Positions 26,601 through 41,600 of a stretch of 64,000 nt of DNA are shown here, piece by piece (positions within the stretch are counted from its first letter, which is position 1; each line of letters begins with the position of its first letter). A program made the position numbers and the translations under genes. Under the pieces are notes generated by a model that did not search any database, was not told the origin of the DNA, and saw nothing but the letters and a program-made list of their open reading frames with translations. The DNA is from Sipunculus nudus (taxonomy: Eukaryota; Annelida; Sipuncula; Golfingiida; Sipunculidae), in NCBI GenBank assembly GCA_026874595.1, contig CM049306.1:93797642-93861641 (forward strand). Direction: 5' to 3'.

Positions 26601-29600
26601 ACCTCTAACAGACACCCACACCTACCTTCTGCATAAGTATCAAAATGACCAACTTTATATAATTAATTAATCAGCACACCTCTAACAGACACCCACACCT
26701 ACCTTCTGCATAAGTATCAAAATGACCAACTTTATATAATTAATTAATCAGCACACCTCTAACAGACACCCACACCTACCTTCTGCATAAGTATCAAAAT
26801 GACCAACTTTATATAATTAATTAATCAGCACACCTCTAACAGACACCCACACCTACATTCTGCATAAGTATCAAAATGACCCACTTTATATAATTAATTA
26901 ATCAGCACACCTCTAACAGACACCCACACCTACCTTCTGCATAAGTATCAAAATGACCCACTTTATATAATTAATTAATCAGCACACCTCTAACAGACAC
27001 CCACACCTACCTTCTGCATAAGTATCAAAATGACCAACTTTATATAATTAATTAATCAGCACACCTCTAACAGACACCCACACCTACCTTCTGCATAAGT
27101 ATCAAAATGACCCACACGCACCACATCCTTCTTCTTTGAATCGATGATGACAATGTTAAAACCTCGACCTCCATCATTCAGTCCTTTTGCCATGACACTG
27201 AAACAGAAATCATACACACACTGTCTATATTACATGCAAAATGAAACAATTATCATTTAATTTCATCATGATCATCATCTCTTATTGTAAGTTTATTTGA
27301 AAAAGCAACAGGTCAGTATTAAATATATTATATAACAACTAACAAATAAACAAACATGGTGCAGTGGTCCCTGCTTTAAGAGATCACCCTTTACATTTTG
27401 TTTCAGTTCCATGAGTTGAAAATATGACCCAAGATGGCAGTGTCTGAGTGATAATATTTACCAATTCTCAAGTTCATAATTTGTTATATTTCTTTTATGC
27501 TGAATTAAATTTGAAATAAGAATTTTTTTTATTTCAATATGTGTTATTCATCAGAATTTTCCACATGAAGTGTAAGTTGCCCATCAATATCAGTCCACTT
27601 GGCAGTTAAATATCTCAATAATTTGCAAACCAAATCAAAGTGAAAAGGCCATATTATACATCAGGTGGGAGTGCCATCTGTCTGTGAATATGCTTACCAA
27701 TATTCTAAATTACATGCAATAACAGCCCTGTTATCCCACTATTTAGTGTCAGCAGTGCCTAAATAGTCTTACAAAATGGTCTTACGAAGTAAGTGAATAT
27801 TCAATTGGGCCAAAAGGTAGGTGCTGATTGTTGTGTTTGGTAGATGATGAGATTTTAACTGTAAAACTAACTATGAAAGGGAAAAATGGTCCTTAACAGT
27901 AGGAAGTAACTTTAAACTGGGGGGGGGGGGGGGGGAGGGGTCTCTCAAACCAGGGACCACAGTAATACTTAAAAGAGCAGATGCTGGTTTTCAATTAAGG
28001 GATATTTATTAATAAAGTTTCAATTATATAAACCTTACATTGAAACTTACTTCAACTGTGAGACCTTAGTCCAATCAAACTCAATCTTTTATACTCTTTC
28101 TAATGAATATTTGATATTTAACAGAATACTGTGCATATATTTCCTGAAATCAGAAATCATCACACAATATCCTGAATGATTACTCACTATTTGCCATTGA
28201 CACATATCTTGGGTCCCTCAACATTTTTGTTACCCGAGTACAGATGTACCGAGAACCCACTCTCCCCGCAGTTCTCCTTCACTCCACAGTTAACCAGCTC
28301 ATCCCCGACCTTGACCTTCTCTTTTTCTTTTACCACCTGCGGTGGAGGAGGCTGATCCATTTCGTTGATTTTACCCACTGTAAAGTGTAACAGATATTAC
28401 ATGAATTTTGCAAGTATTTTGTCAAAACTATTTGTCTAAATTTTTTTTAAATGACTTATGAAATCATGGAAAAGTCCCTCTTGTGATGAATTAATTCATA
28501 TATGTCCTATACAGGTAACTGAGAATGGTAAGACCACAACACTTGAACCCTCAAGAAACACCGACAATGGAGAACTTATGAAAGGTTATCCTCCAGAAAT
28601 GACACCAAACACTGTGTTTTTATGATTGTCCTTGTAAATAAAGGTGCCCAAAAAACTGACAACATCAAATAGAATTTATTATCTGTATCTTTCTGGTAAT
28701 GATGCGTAAATTTTTAATTTCTTTCTTTGTTAAAATCCTTAGAAAAAAAAGAGTATGATACATATAATTACCTGGATAATTTATACATCTTCAGATAATT
28801 AACCAAAATTGTCAGTCTGCATGCTTCTGGCCATGGCTACGTAAAACCCCAGTGTGAATTTTATAATATTGAATACCTGTAGTTAATTAATGATTGATAA
28901 TTAATTTAATAGATTCTGCCTTACTGGGTATTGATACGCATCCACTGATGTCAACTTGCTCAGAGAATTCCTTGTCTCCTCTCTGGTTTAACTATAATTC
29001 AGAAACAATGGTTAATATTAAACACATATCTAGCAAAATCAGTTTTAAACAAACATGTTTCAATTAAACATTTTAAAAACATGTTTTTCATAAGTAGTTT
29101 TAAGAATGATCTGCATCAGTATTCATTCACCCTGAGAGTATGCTACTCATATAGAGTAATTGATAGCGCCAGATCGGCCCTCTGACATTATGGCCAGATT
29201 ACTGGCTTGCCACAGTGCCTGGACATCTAACTCTGAGGATCGCATTATAAGGCCGGATGAGGATGCAAATATTTTCGTTATTTTTGACAACACCTTATTG
29301 CTTACAAGTATCGTGTCACTTCAAATAAACCCACTAGATCTTTTAATAAGTTTCTTATCTCTCCAATGACACCTACCATATGTGTGAAATATTCCGTTAT
29401 AACCCAATATATTCGTATATTGTTCTGCATGTTTTGGAGATTTCTGCCTGCGGTCTGCCTGCTGACTGTATGTGGAGAGGCGGTTATAAAGCGTGGCGAG
29501 GACTTGCAGGGTGGTTCTAAATTTGGCTTGTGTCACAACTCAGTAGGAAGCCCTAACTGAGTCGTGTTTGTCATGGCTAAGTAATTGATAACAAATAAAG

Positions 29601-32600
29601 TAAACTCTGTCCACCTGATTTTGAGTGCTTTTTTTGGTGACCATTCCGTCACATCATGAGACCTCACAAATCTCTTTCTCAATACAAAAGATTACAGTTT
29701 TGTCATTAAAACCTTAATCATCCTAATGAAAAAGTAAAAAAGTTGTGAAAATTAGTAATATTATTCAGTTTTCTGATGTTTCCTGTTAAATTACAGGAAC
29801 TATACAACACCACTTTAAATATTATTTTTTCCCATTCCCACATTCCCACCTCTATACATATAAGTTTGGATATGGCTCCATAAAACTAATACTAAAAAAT
29901 AGAAAGGTGGAAAGATTAAGTGGAACAGAGTATCTTTGCTTAAGAATCACATCTGACTATAATGATTCTAAAAATACACACCTTCTCAATGGCTGATCCA
30001 TGGGTCAGCCCCCTCTGGCCAACCATAGCAAATGCATCCCTAAAACCCAGCCTGTCAACGGCCCCGCTACCATACTTCCTCATCCAGGCCCGGCCATCTT
30101 CCTTCAAACTATAAATTAAAAAAAAAAAAAAAATGAGCTAGCATAAAACAATCAGACTAAATGATAAAATAAATAACTCAATCTTCCTCAGACTATATAA
30201 TACAACTGATAATCTGAGGTAGTATATGACAATCATACAATATAAGAAAATACAACATCATTCTTCTTTACACTAATTAAAAAAAAAAACCTTATCTTTC
30301 TAATAAAACAATAATAAATTTATAAATAAATAATATAATAACAATAACATATGTATTTATATTTACAATGTTAATTACTTTGTAACAATAAAGTGACACT
30401 TTTTTAATCTAAACATGGAAATTTTTGTTTTATCTTTTAAATTAAATTTTTAAGTATTTTTTTAAGAATTTTGACAGAAAATATTAAAACAGATGCCATC
30501 AACTATTGATCATCACATCTACTACAGTTTATTATTTATTATTCATTAGCAATATTTTTGGGGAACTAGATGTAAACTGACGTACCCATTGCTGGCTTCA
30601 TCTTGGCTGGCTGCCAGTATTAGGTGGTTATTTTGGACACCCATTTTTAAAAATCTCACCAGTGCTGAATCTAAAAGTAAAAATCAAACTGTCAAATCTT
30701 GATGAAACATATATAAAGTACCACTTTAATATTAGCACCCATAGCAGTAACAGAAAATATTCAAAATCTTAATAATACACTTAGTAAAGTATGATTCCAG
30801 AATTTGTGTATCATATAGTGTTAGTCTCTTTTTTGCTCTTTCATAAAATTATAAATGCAATGGAGCTTCAAAATAATGGACACTGAAGGTATTGGACTTA
30901 GAGTGGTGCCTGTATAAGAGAAATGTATGTATGATATAGTGAGTGTATTAGAAAAGTTTCAAACACAGCGATCCTTTGTATTTATACCTCAAGTGTTTGT
31001 AATAGAGAGGTGACTGTATTAGCAAGTTTATGGTCCTCTACTTATCACATGGTCACCTTAAAGTGTCCGTAATACAGAGGTGACTGTATTAGAAAGTTTA
31101 TGGCCCTCTACTTATCACATGGTCACCTTAAAGTGTCCGTAATAGAGAGGTGACTGTATTAGAAAGTTTATGGCCCTCTACTTATCACATGGTCACCTTA
31201 AAGTGTCTGTAATAGAGAGGTGACTGTATTAAAAGGTTAATGGCCCTCTACTTATCATATGGTCACCTTAAAGTGTCTGTAATAGAGAGGTGACTGTATT
31301 AGATAGTTTATGGCCCTTTACTTATCATATGGTCACCTTAAAGTGTCTGTAATAGAGAGGTGATTGTATTAGAAAGTTTATGGCCCTCTACTTATCACAT
31401 GGTCACCTTAAAGTGTCTGTAATAGAGAGGTGACTGTATTAGATAGTTTATGGCCCTTTACTTATCACATGGTCACCTTAAAGTGTCTGTAATAAATAGG
31501 TGACTGTATTAGATAGTTTATGGCCCTCTACTTATCACATGGTCACCTTAAAGTGTCTGTAATAGAGAGGTGACTGTATTAGATAGTTTATGGCCCTCTA
31601 CTTATCACATGGTCACCTTAAAGTGTCTGTAATAGATAGGTGTCTGTATAAGTGAGTCCATTGCCCTCCAATCTACTTTTTATTGTGCCACCTGTATTAC
31701 AGAGGTGCCAAAGTGGTACATGTAATGAGCGGCATTACTGTGGTATGTATTAATTCTGAACACCATGTCACAAACTGATGTCTGTCCTGGGAATTTAAAA
31801 AAAAAACCAAAGTTCTAACTTACCTTCAACATATGTGTCAAAGTATCTTGTTTCTACTATTTTATGTGTCTGATCTGAAAATAAAGAAAAGAGTATCACT
31901 GACAAATGAGTAATAGTAAACACTTACATAAAACAGGTAATTGTAAATAATTAGCATGATTGCATGTGCCATATCAATGAAATGGCAATAGTGGTAATAC
32001 AGTCAAAAGTCCACAGTGTAACAATGGTTAAATGAAATATACCAAAAAAGAAATTAAACCAGATGTGTCGGAACGACACGAATGCCCCCGCCTGGGGCAA
32101 ATTAGAAACATTTGTAAAATTTTGAAAAATTTTTTTAGTTCAGGAGGTGTCTTATGGTCAAAGGTAGGTCAACAAGGGCAAAATGCAAACTCGATCTGTA
32201 ACAGGTCATTATCAAGCAACACACCAAAAATCATGCCAGTATATGGAGGCATTGTGAAAAAAAGTCCATACATGTGCATTTTCCATAAAAATTTCTGTCT
32301 TTCATGAAATTTTCTATGTTTAGGAGCCGTAAAACAATCAAAAGTAGGTCAACCGGGACGAAACGCGAACTCCATCTGTAACTGTCATTATCTGCCCACA
32401 CATAAAAAATCAGGGTGGTATCTGCAGGCATTGAGGAAAAAAAAGTCAGTACATATGGATTTGTTTTGAAAATTTCTATTTTTCATGAAACTTTCTATGT
32501 TCAGGAGCAGTCAAATGGTCAAAAGTAGGTCAACTGGGACAAAACAAGAACTCGATCTGTAACTGGTCATTATCTGCCTACACACCAAAAATCAGGCCCG

Positions 32601-35600
32601 TATCTGCAGGCACTGCGAAAAAAAGTCCATACATGTGCACTTTTTTATGAAATTTTCTATGTTAGAGCACCGTCAAATGGTCAAAAGTAGGTCAACTGGG
32701 ACAAAACGTGAACTCGATCTGTAACTGGTCATTATCTGCCCACACACCAAAAATCAGGCCAATATCTGCAGGTATTGCGAAGAAAAGTCTGTACAAGTGT
32801 GTCATGAAAATTTATATTTTACATGAAATTTTCTATGTTCAGGAGCCGTAAAACAATCAAAAGTAGGTCAACTGGGACGAAACGCGAATTCTATCTGTAA
32901 CTGGTCAATATCTGCCCACACACCAAAAATCAGGCCAATATCTGCAGGCATTGCGAAAAAAGTCTGTACATGTGCATTTGTCATGAAATTTCATATTTTT
33001 CATGAAATTTCTATGTTCAGGAGCCGTAAAACAGTCAAAAGTAGGTCAACTGGGACGAAACGCGAACTCGATCTGTAACTGATCTATATCTGCCCACACA
33101 CCAAAAATCAGGCCAATATATGCAAGCATTGCGAAAAAACGTCTGTACATGTGTATCTGTCATGAATATTTCTATTTTTCATGAAATTTTCTAAGTTAAG
33201 GAGGCGTAAAACGTTCAAAATTAGGTCAACCGGGACGAAACACGAACTCGATCTGTAACTGGTCATTATCTGCCCACACACAAAAAATAAGGCCAATATC
33301 TTCAGGCATTGCGAAAAAAAGTCCGTACATGTGTATTTGTCATGAAAATTTCTATTTCCATGAAATTTTCTAAGTTTAGGAGCCGTAAAACAGTCAAACG
33401 TAGGTCAACTGGGACAAAACGCAAACTCTATGTGTAACTGGTCATTATCTGCCAACACACCAAAAATCAGGCCAATATCTGCAGGCACTGCGAAAAAAAG
33501 TCCGTACATGTGTATTTGTCATGAAATTTCTATTTTTCATGAAATTTTCTAAGTTTAGGAGCCGTAAAACGGTCAAAAGTAGGTCAACCAGGACGAAACG
33601 CTAACTCGATCTGTAACTGGTCTATATCTGCCCACACACCAAAAATCAGGCCAATATCTGCAGGCATTGCGAAAAAAAGTCCATACAACTGTTTGATTTT
33701 GGATTGACGGAAGGACGGACATGGGTAAAACTATATGCCCCGGCCACTTTGTGGCGGGGGCATAAAAATCTGAACAGAAGATAAATTGAAATGCTAGTAT
33801 GTGTATATGTGTTTCTATTTATATATTATTTTTTATTATTGCTGAGTCAAGTAAATTTGTCTTCCAATTCTCCAGAAAATGTTAATGCATGAAGATATGA
33901 AACATTAGTGGTTTTCTTTCAAAGCTTGCATCTTATCTAATGTTTCAAATATTTATAACAATTCAATAATGTGAACATCTGGTGCACATAATCGTTTTGC
34001 TCCTATCAGCTGATAGTATTGTACATACATTATTGTACCCTTAAGTACAAAACCACATGGACCACACAAGATATATATCAACGAGATGCGTGTTCGTGAT
34101 AAGTGTAATATTCAGTTGTCACATTCACTCCCATTGTTGCCTTTTTTCAAATTAGATAGAAATCAATCTGCATTTCAATCCTTTTAAAACGTCATAATGC
34201 AATGCTAAAGAGATGAAATGTGGAACTGATATTTCTATATGTACATCACAGAAAAACATAAGTAGTTCAGGAAATACTGCATTTCTCAACCCCCCCTAAA
34301 CCATACACCCCAAAATCATGACAACATCATGGTAAATATTTATAGTGCAATTCTTGAAAATTCATCAAATTTCTTAGTTATCATGGCTGACAGGTGGCCA
34401 GACATGTATCCAAATAGCTTGACGTCTAGCCTGATGCTGCTATACTATAACATGACCTATCTTTATAACTGTATTCAATGACAAAACCATGAAATATCTG
34501 TAAACACAATGTAGTTCTCATTCATCCTAAGACATATTAGACAAGGATTGCTTCAGGGGATGCATCTAAATTCCATCACCAGTACCTTAACTCAGATTAT
34601 TCTTGATAGAAGTAATAAAAGCTTCCAATATAAAATGAGACAGTTACACATTCTGGTATTTTATATTCTCAGTAGAAAGTAACAGCTTAATTAAAGCTTC
34701 TAAGATATACTGAGAAGGACTCACTGTATTAAATATTATACTTACCGTTGACAACCACAATATTGATGCCTCTATGGTTTTTATCAAGGCCAGGTGCCAT
34801 GGCTCTGTAACAGAACATGTATCACCTGTTATACCACCCCACCAAAAACAATTTTAAAACACCTCAAAGATAACATTCTAAATTTTTCGATATCAGACTT
34901 ATCTTCTTTAAAGTATCACTTCATCATCAACCATGCAAAAAAATCTCTAAACAAAATGTAAATTAAAGCTGAGCTAATTCAGAAATGACAGATTATCTTA
35001 CACTGCATTATAGGATTTCAGAGTATAGTAAGGATAGAAGTAATTTTATGCAAAAAAATTTATTCTTCCAAAATAATATTTTTCTGATATTCACATATTA
35101 TTATTACACAGTAATGATTCATTTCTACACATTTCTAAAACAAATTTTTTAAAACCTGTTTCCAAATGCATATGTGGAGTTACACCTGTTTATAGCAACC
35201 CCTTAGTCAGAAGGTTCAGCCCATAATGTACATTCAAGCGATGCAGTCTGGACAAAAATCAAGGAGATATGGACAATTACAGTTTACAATTACAACAAAC
35301 ACTCTTTTAAATTTAAAACCATTACTCATTACAATTGTTACAATTTTTATCCGTAAGACTAAAATTACAGACATCATCAGTTATTCTACTAATACAACCA
35401 TTACCCTTTACCTAAAAATTAAAATAATTACTTTTACAATTAAAACCATCACTTTTTACACCACATTTACAACTATTGCCATTATGTTACAATTACAACC
35501 GTAACCAGTTTCACTACAACAGGAGACAATTACACTAGGGTCAAATAATAAGTAAGTAATGTGTCATTATACTTACATTATTCCCTAAAAATGACAACAG

Positions 35601-38600
35601 TTGCCTTCACAATTTCAACTATCACCCCTTATACCACATCTACAACTTTTACCCTTTACACTACAATTACAATCATTACCAGTTTCACTACAATTGTAAA
35701 GTGCGACAGGAGACAATTACACAGGGATCAAATAATTCAAGGGGCTCTATCACCTGACCATTATAAACTAAAGGTAATTCCTTGGAGCTTTTATAAAAAT
35801 AGGCAAGCAAACGTGGATATCATCACACACAGGCTGCTTGTTTTGTTTATCAACGTGTTTATAATATGTGGGAGCCGCCAAAATAATCAAAACAAATTCA
35901 ACAAGGGTATCTGGCGGCAAGTCAGATAAGCGAGAGCTTTGCAAATGGCGTTTTGCAACAAGGGACCTCTTGGCCCCTGCATATATGCAACCTACCACCT
36001 TAGGTTACACAGAGGAAGCCAGAAATCACATAAATTCTTTTTCAAAAGGCAGGTGAATGGGCACCTTTAAGTAATGTCAAGTTATACTTACGTATGCCCA
36101 TCAAAGCAGATTGTCGGGGAACCATCTTTTTCTAGCCCACTCTTTACTGCGTAAGGGAATTTCCCTGCAGGACAATCCTGTTTTAAACCGCATTTACCTG
36201 GAAACAAACGAAAAGTGTACCATAAATAATCCAGGTGGACCTGACACCTATTGTCTAAATGGGTGAACACTATTACCGTACCCACTCTAAAAAGTCAGCT
36301 TATTTATAGTTTAACATAATGATGCCACATGACTATCCCTGACTCAGAGTTTTCATGTTTCAATTAAGATGTTTTATGAAATAAAATATTCCAATTTGAT
36401 AAATTATTACTATGAATAAATAAAAAGGTATACTGTTATTTGATATTACAGATAATATATTTCTGAAGTTTTTATGTTAATAAAGCTGTACAAAGGCTTA
36501 ATATTATGCATAATATTATATGAAGCAAGAATATTATTTGTTAATAATATTAAGTCATTTATTATATATAATAAAAATTATTGTTAATCATAGTTATTAT
36601 AAAATTTTAAAACTGGCACTATTTTCAAATGATCATTTTTCAATTATTACCAGCAAACAGTTACAGTTATAAGCTATTATTATGCTAGTACACAAACATA
36701 TATATAACAAAAGAACTGACTAAACTGATTTGATGTACTAAACAAAAATAATGGACATTACAATTACTTTTCATGTGGACTAAAACGTCTTTTAATATAA
36801 CTTAATTCATTGTGCTAACTGAGAACTCATGTGCAGACTAGGTATTTCTCAGGATTTTAAACAATCCCGAAAGATCCTTTGCCAAACCAGTGTTTTGTGT
36901 ATCACCTTTCAGCTTGTCTAATGGCTGTGATTTGAAAGAGCCTTATATAGAATACGTTGACATAGCACAAAGCCTAACTGTATTTGCCAAATCATTGTGA
37001 TCCGTTAGTTATTAAAATGCCATCATACCCTTGTCCTGACAGGGACCATCTAAGGGTAGGGCTTTGTGACTGATTTTACTAAAGGCATTGCCTGGAAAAG
37101 GCTCAGCTTTTAATTATACCTTAATTTTGCATGACACTTTTATTGCACTATCAGCTGATATCTTAATTGCTTAAAACCAATTTGTCATCTATCCTGTCTA
37201 ATTCCCCTTAACTGTTCTGCACTTATCATTTTGGTAACCTATAACCCTGAACAAACTTAAAGTTGAGGTGCATACTTTGTCTTGGTTTTGTGATGAACTA
37301 CTCTTTAAACAGGACCAAGGAAAAAAAATTAAAATAAATAAATAATTACTGTGCTCACAATGATATCACTGACAATGATGTAAGAAAAAACTTCATTAAT
37401 CCATTTTTACAATATTAATTAAAGTCTGCTAATATTAACTGCATGCTGAGATTAAGGGAAACATGCAATCTAGATGGGTCTTGTGGGAGTGTTGTGCTCA
37501 CTTATATTTCTCTAAACATTCCTATGTTGAGCATGGAGATATCCACACTCCTGTCCAGTTGTTAGTAAAAGCAATAGCAACAATAAAAAGTAATGGCTGC
37601 ATTCACATGACTGACTGTTACCTAGAGGTTTCTGCTCAACTTTGATAGCTGCTATCACTTTTGGTCCTGAAATGAATATTCACTAAACTGAAAAACAAGA
37701 CTAACATATGCATAAACATTATTTGAGGGTGGAAGGGTCAGTTTTAAATAGACAGCCCTTCCCTGGTGTACAATCTCCTTTATATGTTTATGATACTTAC
37801 TTTATGAATATTTACATTCGTACATGCTGTTAAAGATTAACAGAAAAACAGTAAACTACATGCAGATCATGCAGGACCATTACATAAAGTTGATAAAGAG
37901 ATGTTTAATGTCCAAAAGTTTTGTAATCTTAGCAACATGGTTAATTGACTGTACTTCTCCAACTAGATTTGAGCTGCTTAGCTTGAATCATTCTGTCATA
38001 AAGCAGAACAGTCAATCAATATGACCATGTTGCATCATTATCTTTACAATTGGCATTAAAATGATCAGAAAGAAAAACCCAGGTCTTTCCTGATTCCAAC
38101 ACAGATGGTGAATATTGGATTCTGGGAAAAAACTCACTGGAAAAGTGTCACAAAATTGAGTAGGAAATAAATTTAAGATTTAAGGGTTATTTTGAATTAC
38201 ATATGTGACTTTTTGCTCTACTCAAATTGTGACTTCATTAAGTGTGACTTTCTTTCCTAAGAAATCCTGTGACTTTATTTCCTACCGGAAATTTAGAATT
38301 TTATTTCCAGTTACTTATTTCCCCGTGACTTTTTCCAGTCATCAAATACTGTTTATGTATATTACTAAAACTGTGACCAATGTACTTAATAATCATGAAG
38401 CAAACAAGCATAACAACCATACTGTTCCCCCGAATGGCATCTCATCAATATTTATCTGATAACATTTGTGTGAACTGAATATGCAAATTATTTTTTAAGG
38501 CACATGTTAATATTGCAAAAGACAACAATCATGTCACTGTGTTATTTAATATGCATAAAAAATATGCATGTCAGCACGATGCACATAATACTTATCTAAC

Positions 38601-41600
38601 TGATCTCTAATCTATCTGAAACACCTGTGCAGATAACATACTTTATGTATGCATAAAGTATGTTAATGCTAAAACATATTGTAAATAGGCTATTGTTAAA
38701 TAAACATGGGATCATTTTAGAACCTTTGGAGATTATCAACATTTCAACAAAATTACTTAGACAGAACAACATGAGTGATGGACTGATAATCTTAAGTAGA
38801 ACAAACCTTGTTTATCACCATTGCCAGGTCCTTTGGTAGATGGCAGCTTTGCTCCCGGGTCCGGCGGGGGCTGTTCTATTGCTGGATGGCTGACCTGAGG
38901 CAGTTTGATGTCCCGTGGACCTAACACATACACTACATTCAGCTGGTTCAGCAGGTACCTGAGCTGGACTGCTCAGTCTTGTTTATAAGCTAACTACAGA
39001 TGTTTAAATGACTTTATTAAGGTGTGATAAATATTGTATGAAAAATGTTTGTTTCAGGGTTTGAATTATACCTGAGATTTATTATGAAACTGGAAATGTA
39101 TTGACACACTACAAGTCAATAAATAAAGCTGTCCAACATGGAGCCCTGACCCTTATCTGTGCAAATGTCAAATTTCCGGCAAAGAAATCTGTCAATCAAT
39201 TTTGCAAAGTTATATTGCTGACATTTAGTTCAGGACGTGGAAGTGACAGGTAAATAAATCACAATATGTAAAACTTAGTTCAGGTGGTAAAAGTAATCTT
39301 CTGTACAGGACATTGCTGTCCAAGATCTTTTTCAGAAATATCCATCCACCCATTGTTGAGAAATCTATTGCTTTGTGCAATTTCCCAAATTAGGAAATAT
39401 TCAAGGTCAACGACACTTGCACAGTAGAGGTAATGACCTATCTTTAAATAGGCTTACATATGTGTGTATGTGTGTGTGTTTGTGTGTGTGTGTAAATGTG
39501 AAGCTTGAAAAAGATTAGTCAAATTTTTGAAAATCACCACATTTATACAAGATTTGTTAGAGGTGGGAGGTAGCGATGAAACTCTGCTGAACCTATTGTG
39601 TAATGGACTTTTCAGTTGGGTATATAATTATAAATATGGTATATAATTTTACTCATATATGGTCTATCATTACAGCTTACATATTAGACCACTTAGGTAT
39701 CCACACTTATCTGATCAAATCTTATAAAAATTACTGGTATTTATATTTCATTAAAAGTTGAGATTATTTTTATTAAGATAAAAATGCCCTTACCAGCAAG
39801 GCATGTCAATAAAAATTATTTGGTATTTTTTATGGAAAACTATGATTTTTATAAGTAACTTCACCCTTTTTAATATATGTCATTTACAACTGATGCTTAA
39901 ATGGCAATTTTCTGACAAGGGGTAGTTATTAACCTTTATTCCTTGATTACTGATTTCAGTGATTAGGGATGGCATGAATCCAATCTTATTTGTAAGACTG
40001 TTACAGTGACTGGTATAAACTGAAACAACCAGATGTCCAGCTTGCTTTGAGCACACAGCATTGCAAACTTCAGCATGAAAGCAAACTGGATAAGCTCATT
40101 CAAAGTCTCGTAAAGCAATCTGGAGATATTATCAGTAATAAACTGAATGAAAACTGAAAATGAAAGCAATCCAATTGCTAGAACAAAGTAAAAAAAGCTC
40201 AGTTAGTAAGTTAAAACAAATGATGCAAAATACATCTTTGGCAATATACTTGCTATTAATATTTATACTGAAATATCTCTACAAGTGTCTAATCCTAACC
40301 AAGAAAATTTTCAGCATTATTAATAATTCATTTTAACTGCAGTGTCAGTAATTTATACACTGGTTTGAAAGTAATGAAGGCTACAAAACTAAAAATTTGC
40401 CACTTCTATGATAATTAAGCCATAAATAAAGGCTGGACCATTCTAGAAGCACTGGTTATGAGAAGAAATGCATGGTTACAGCCAGAAGTGAAAAAAGCAG
40501 CACGTGCAAGCTGCAGCAGTACTGTTGAAGGTAGACATTCAGAAAAGGTAGACAAGATGAAACAAGCCTGATTATATTATATCATAATACTGTCTTTTGT
40601 ATAGTATGACTGTGTATATATATTCAACATATATTACAGAACATGTTCAAAATTAAGCATTGTAGCATGATACCTGTGTTAACACAAAGGATGATAAGTA
40701 CCTTTAAACAACAAGTAAAAAAGACAAACAACTTAGTCCACGAGAAACTACTACAATGATTTAAAGTGAAATCAGTAACAAGGTTGTGAATATAAACAGG
40801 ATCATACTTTTGTAAGTACAATATACTGCTTACTTTCCAGGTGAATGAAAAGTATAACTACAAATTTCTGGGATTGGAGATGTGGTAGTAGACATTCGGC
40901 ATACCCCATTCAATATAGGCCTTCTACTTCTGTAACATATTCTGACACCTTACAAGGAAGGTCACCAATGGTTGAACTTGTCCAAGAACTTGGTTATAAC
41001 TATAGGCTTATCAAATTTAGGAAAAAATATACAGTACTTGAAAAAATATGGGGTTCCTGCTGATTTGACTTTTAAGATCAATGTCAAAGTCAGCAATTTT
41101 TAAAGTCATCTGACCAATTCCCTTCCAGATTCTTTTATTTTGATTTTACAGAACAACCAATCAAATAAATAAGCTTTGATGCAATAACCCATATCTGGGC
41201 ATGTGCACAATTTGAAAGAAATCTTTCCGTCACTTCTTATTGTTCTGCTTTCTCTGTTGTCATGTTGCAGTGATAGGGGGTACTAAATGGCAAGAAAAAA
41301 TGATTATTTGTGGTACCACCCATTTCATGAACAAGAAACAATTATCATGGCTTTAAGTCAACCTGAATTGCAGACCAATCCTCCAACTCTTTCTAGAGAT
41401 ATTTAATATTTTGTGAAACTTTCTCCCAAAAAAGATAGCTCTCCTGATAAAAGTAAATGGTCCCACTTTAAAACAGGCTCATTCTCTTTCCCTTCTCTGT
41501 ATGGTTGGGTAAAATTTGGAAAAGATCCATGGAATATTTGTTTAGATAGCTCACTTGTTACGGCTTCTCAGTAGAGCAGCCCTGCTTAAACCATGGTATA

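Noticed and set aside
23968-27112. CRISPR-like regular array
   Set aside because: The 77-bp units are contiguous copies of one another without unique spacers, and the genome is clearly animal. It is a minisatellite.
32032-32307. 91-aa ORF
   Set aside because: It lies in the 178-bp tandem cores; the same phrases in other cores carry stops. A shadow of the repeat.
35226-35929. 92-aa and 122-aa Thr/Ile-rich ORFs
   Set aside because: By-products of the ACAATTACA-type degenerate repeat and of the adjoining MITE; no start context or motif.
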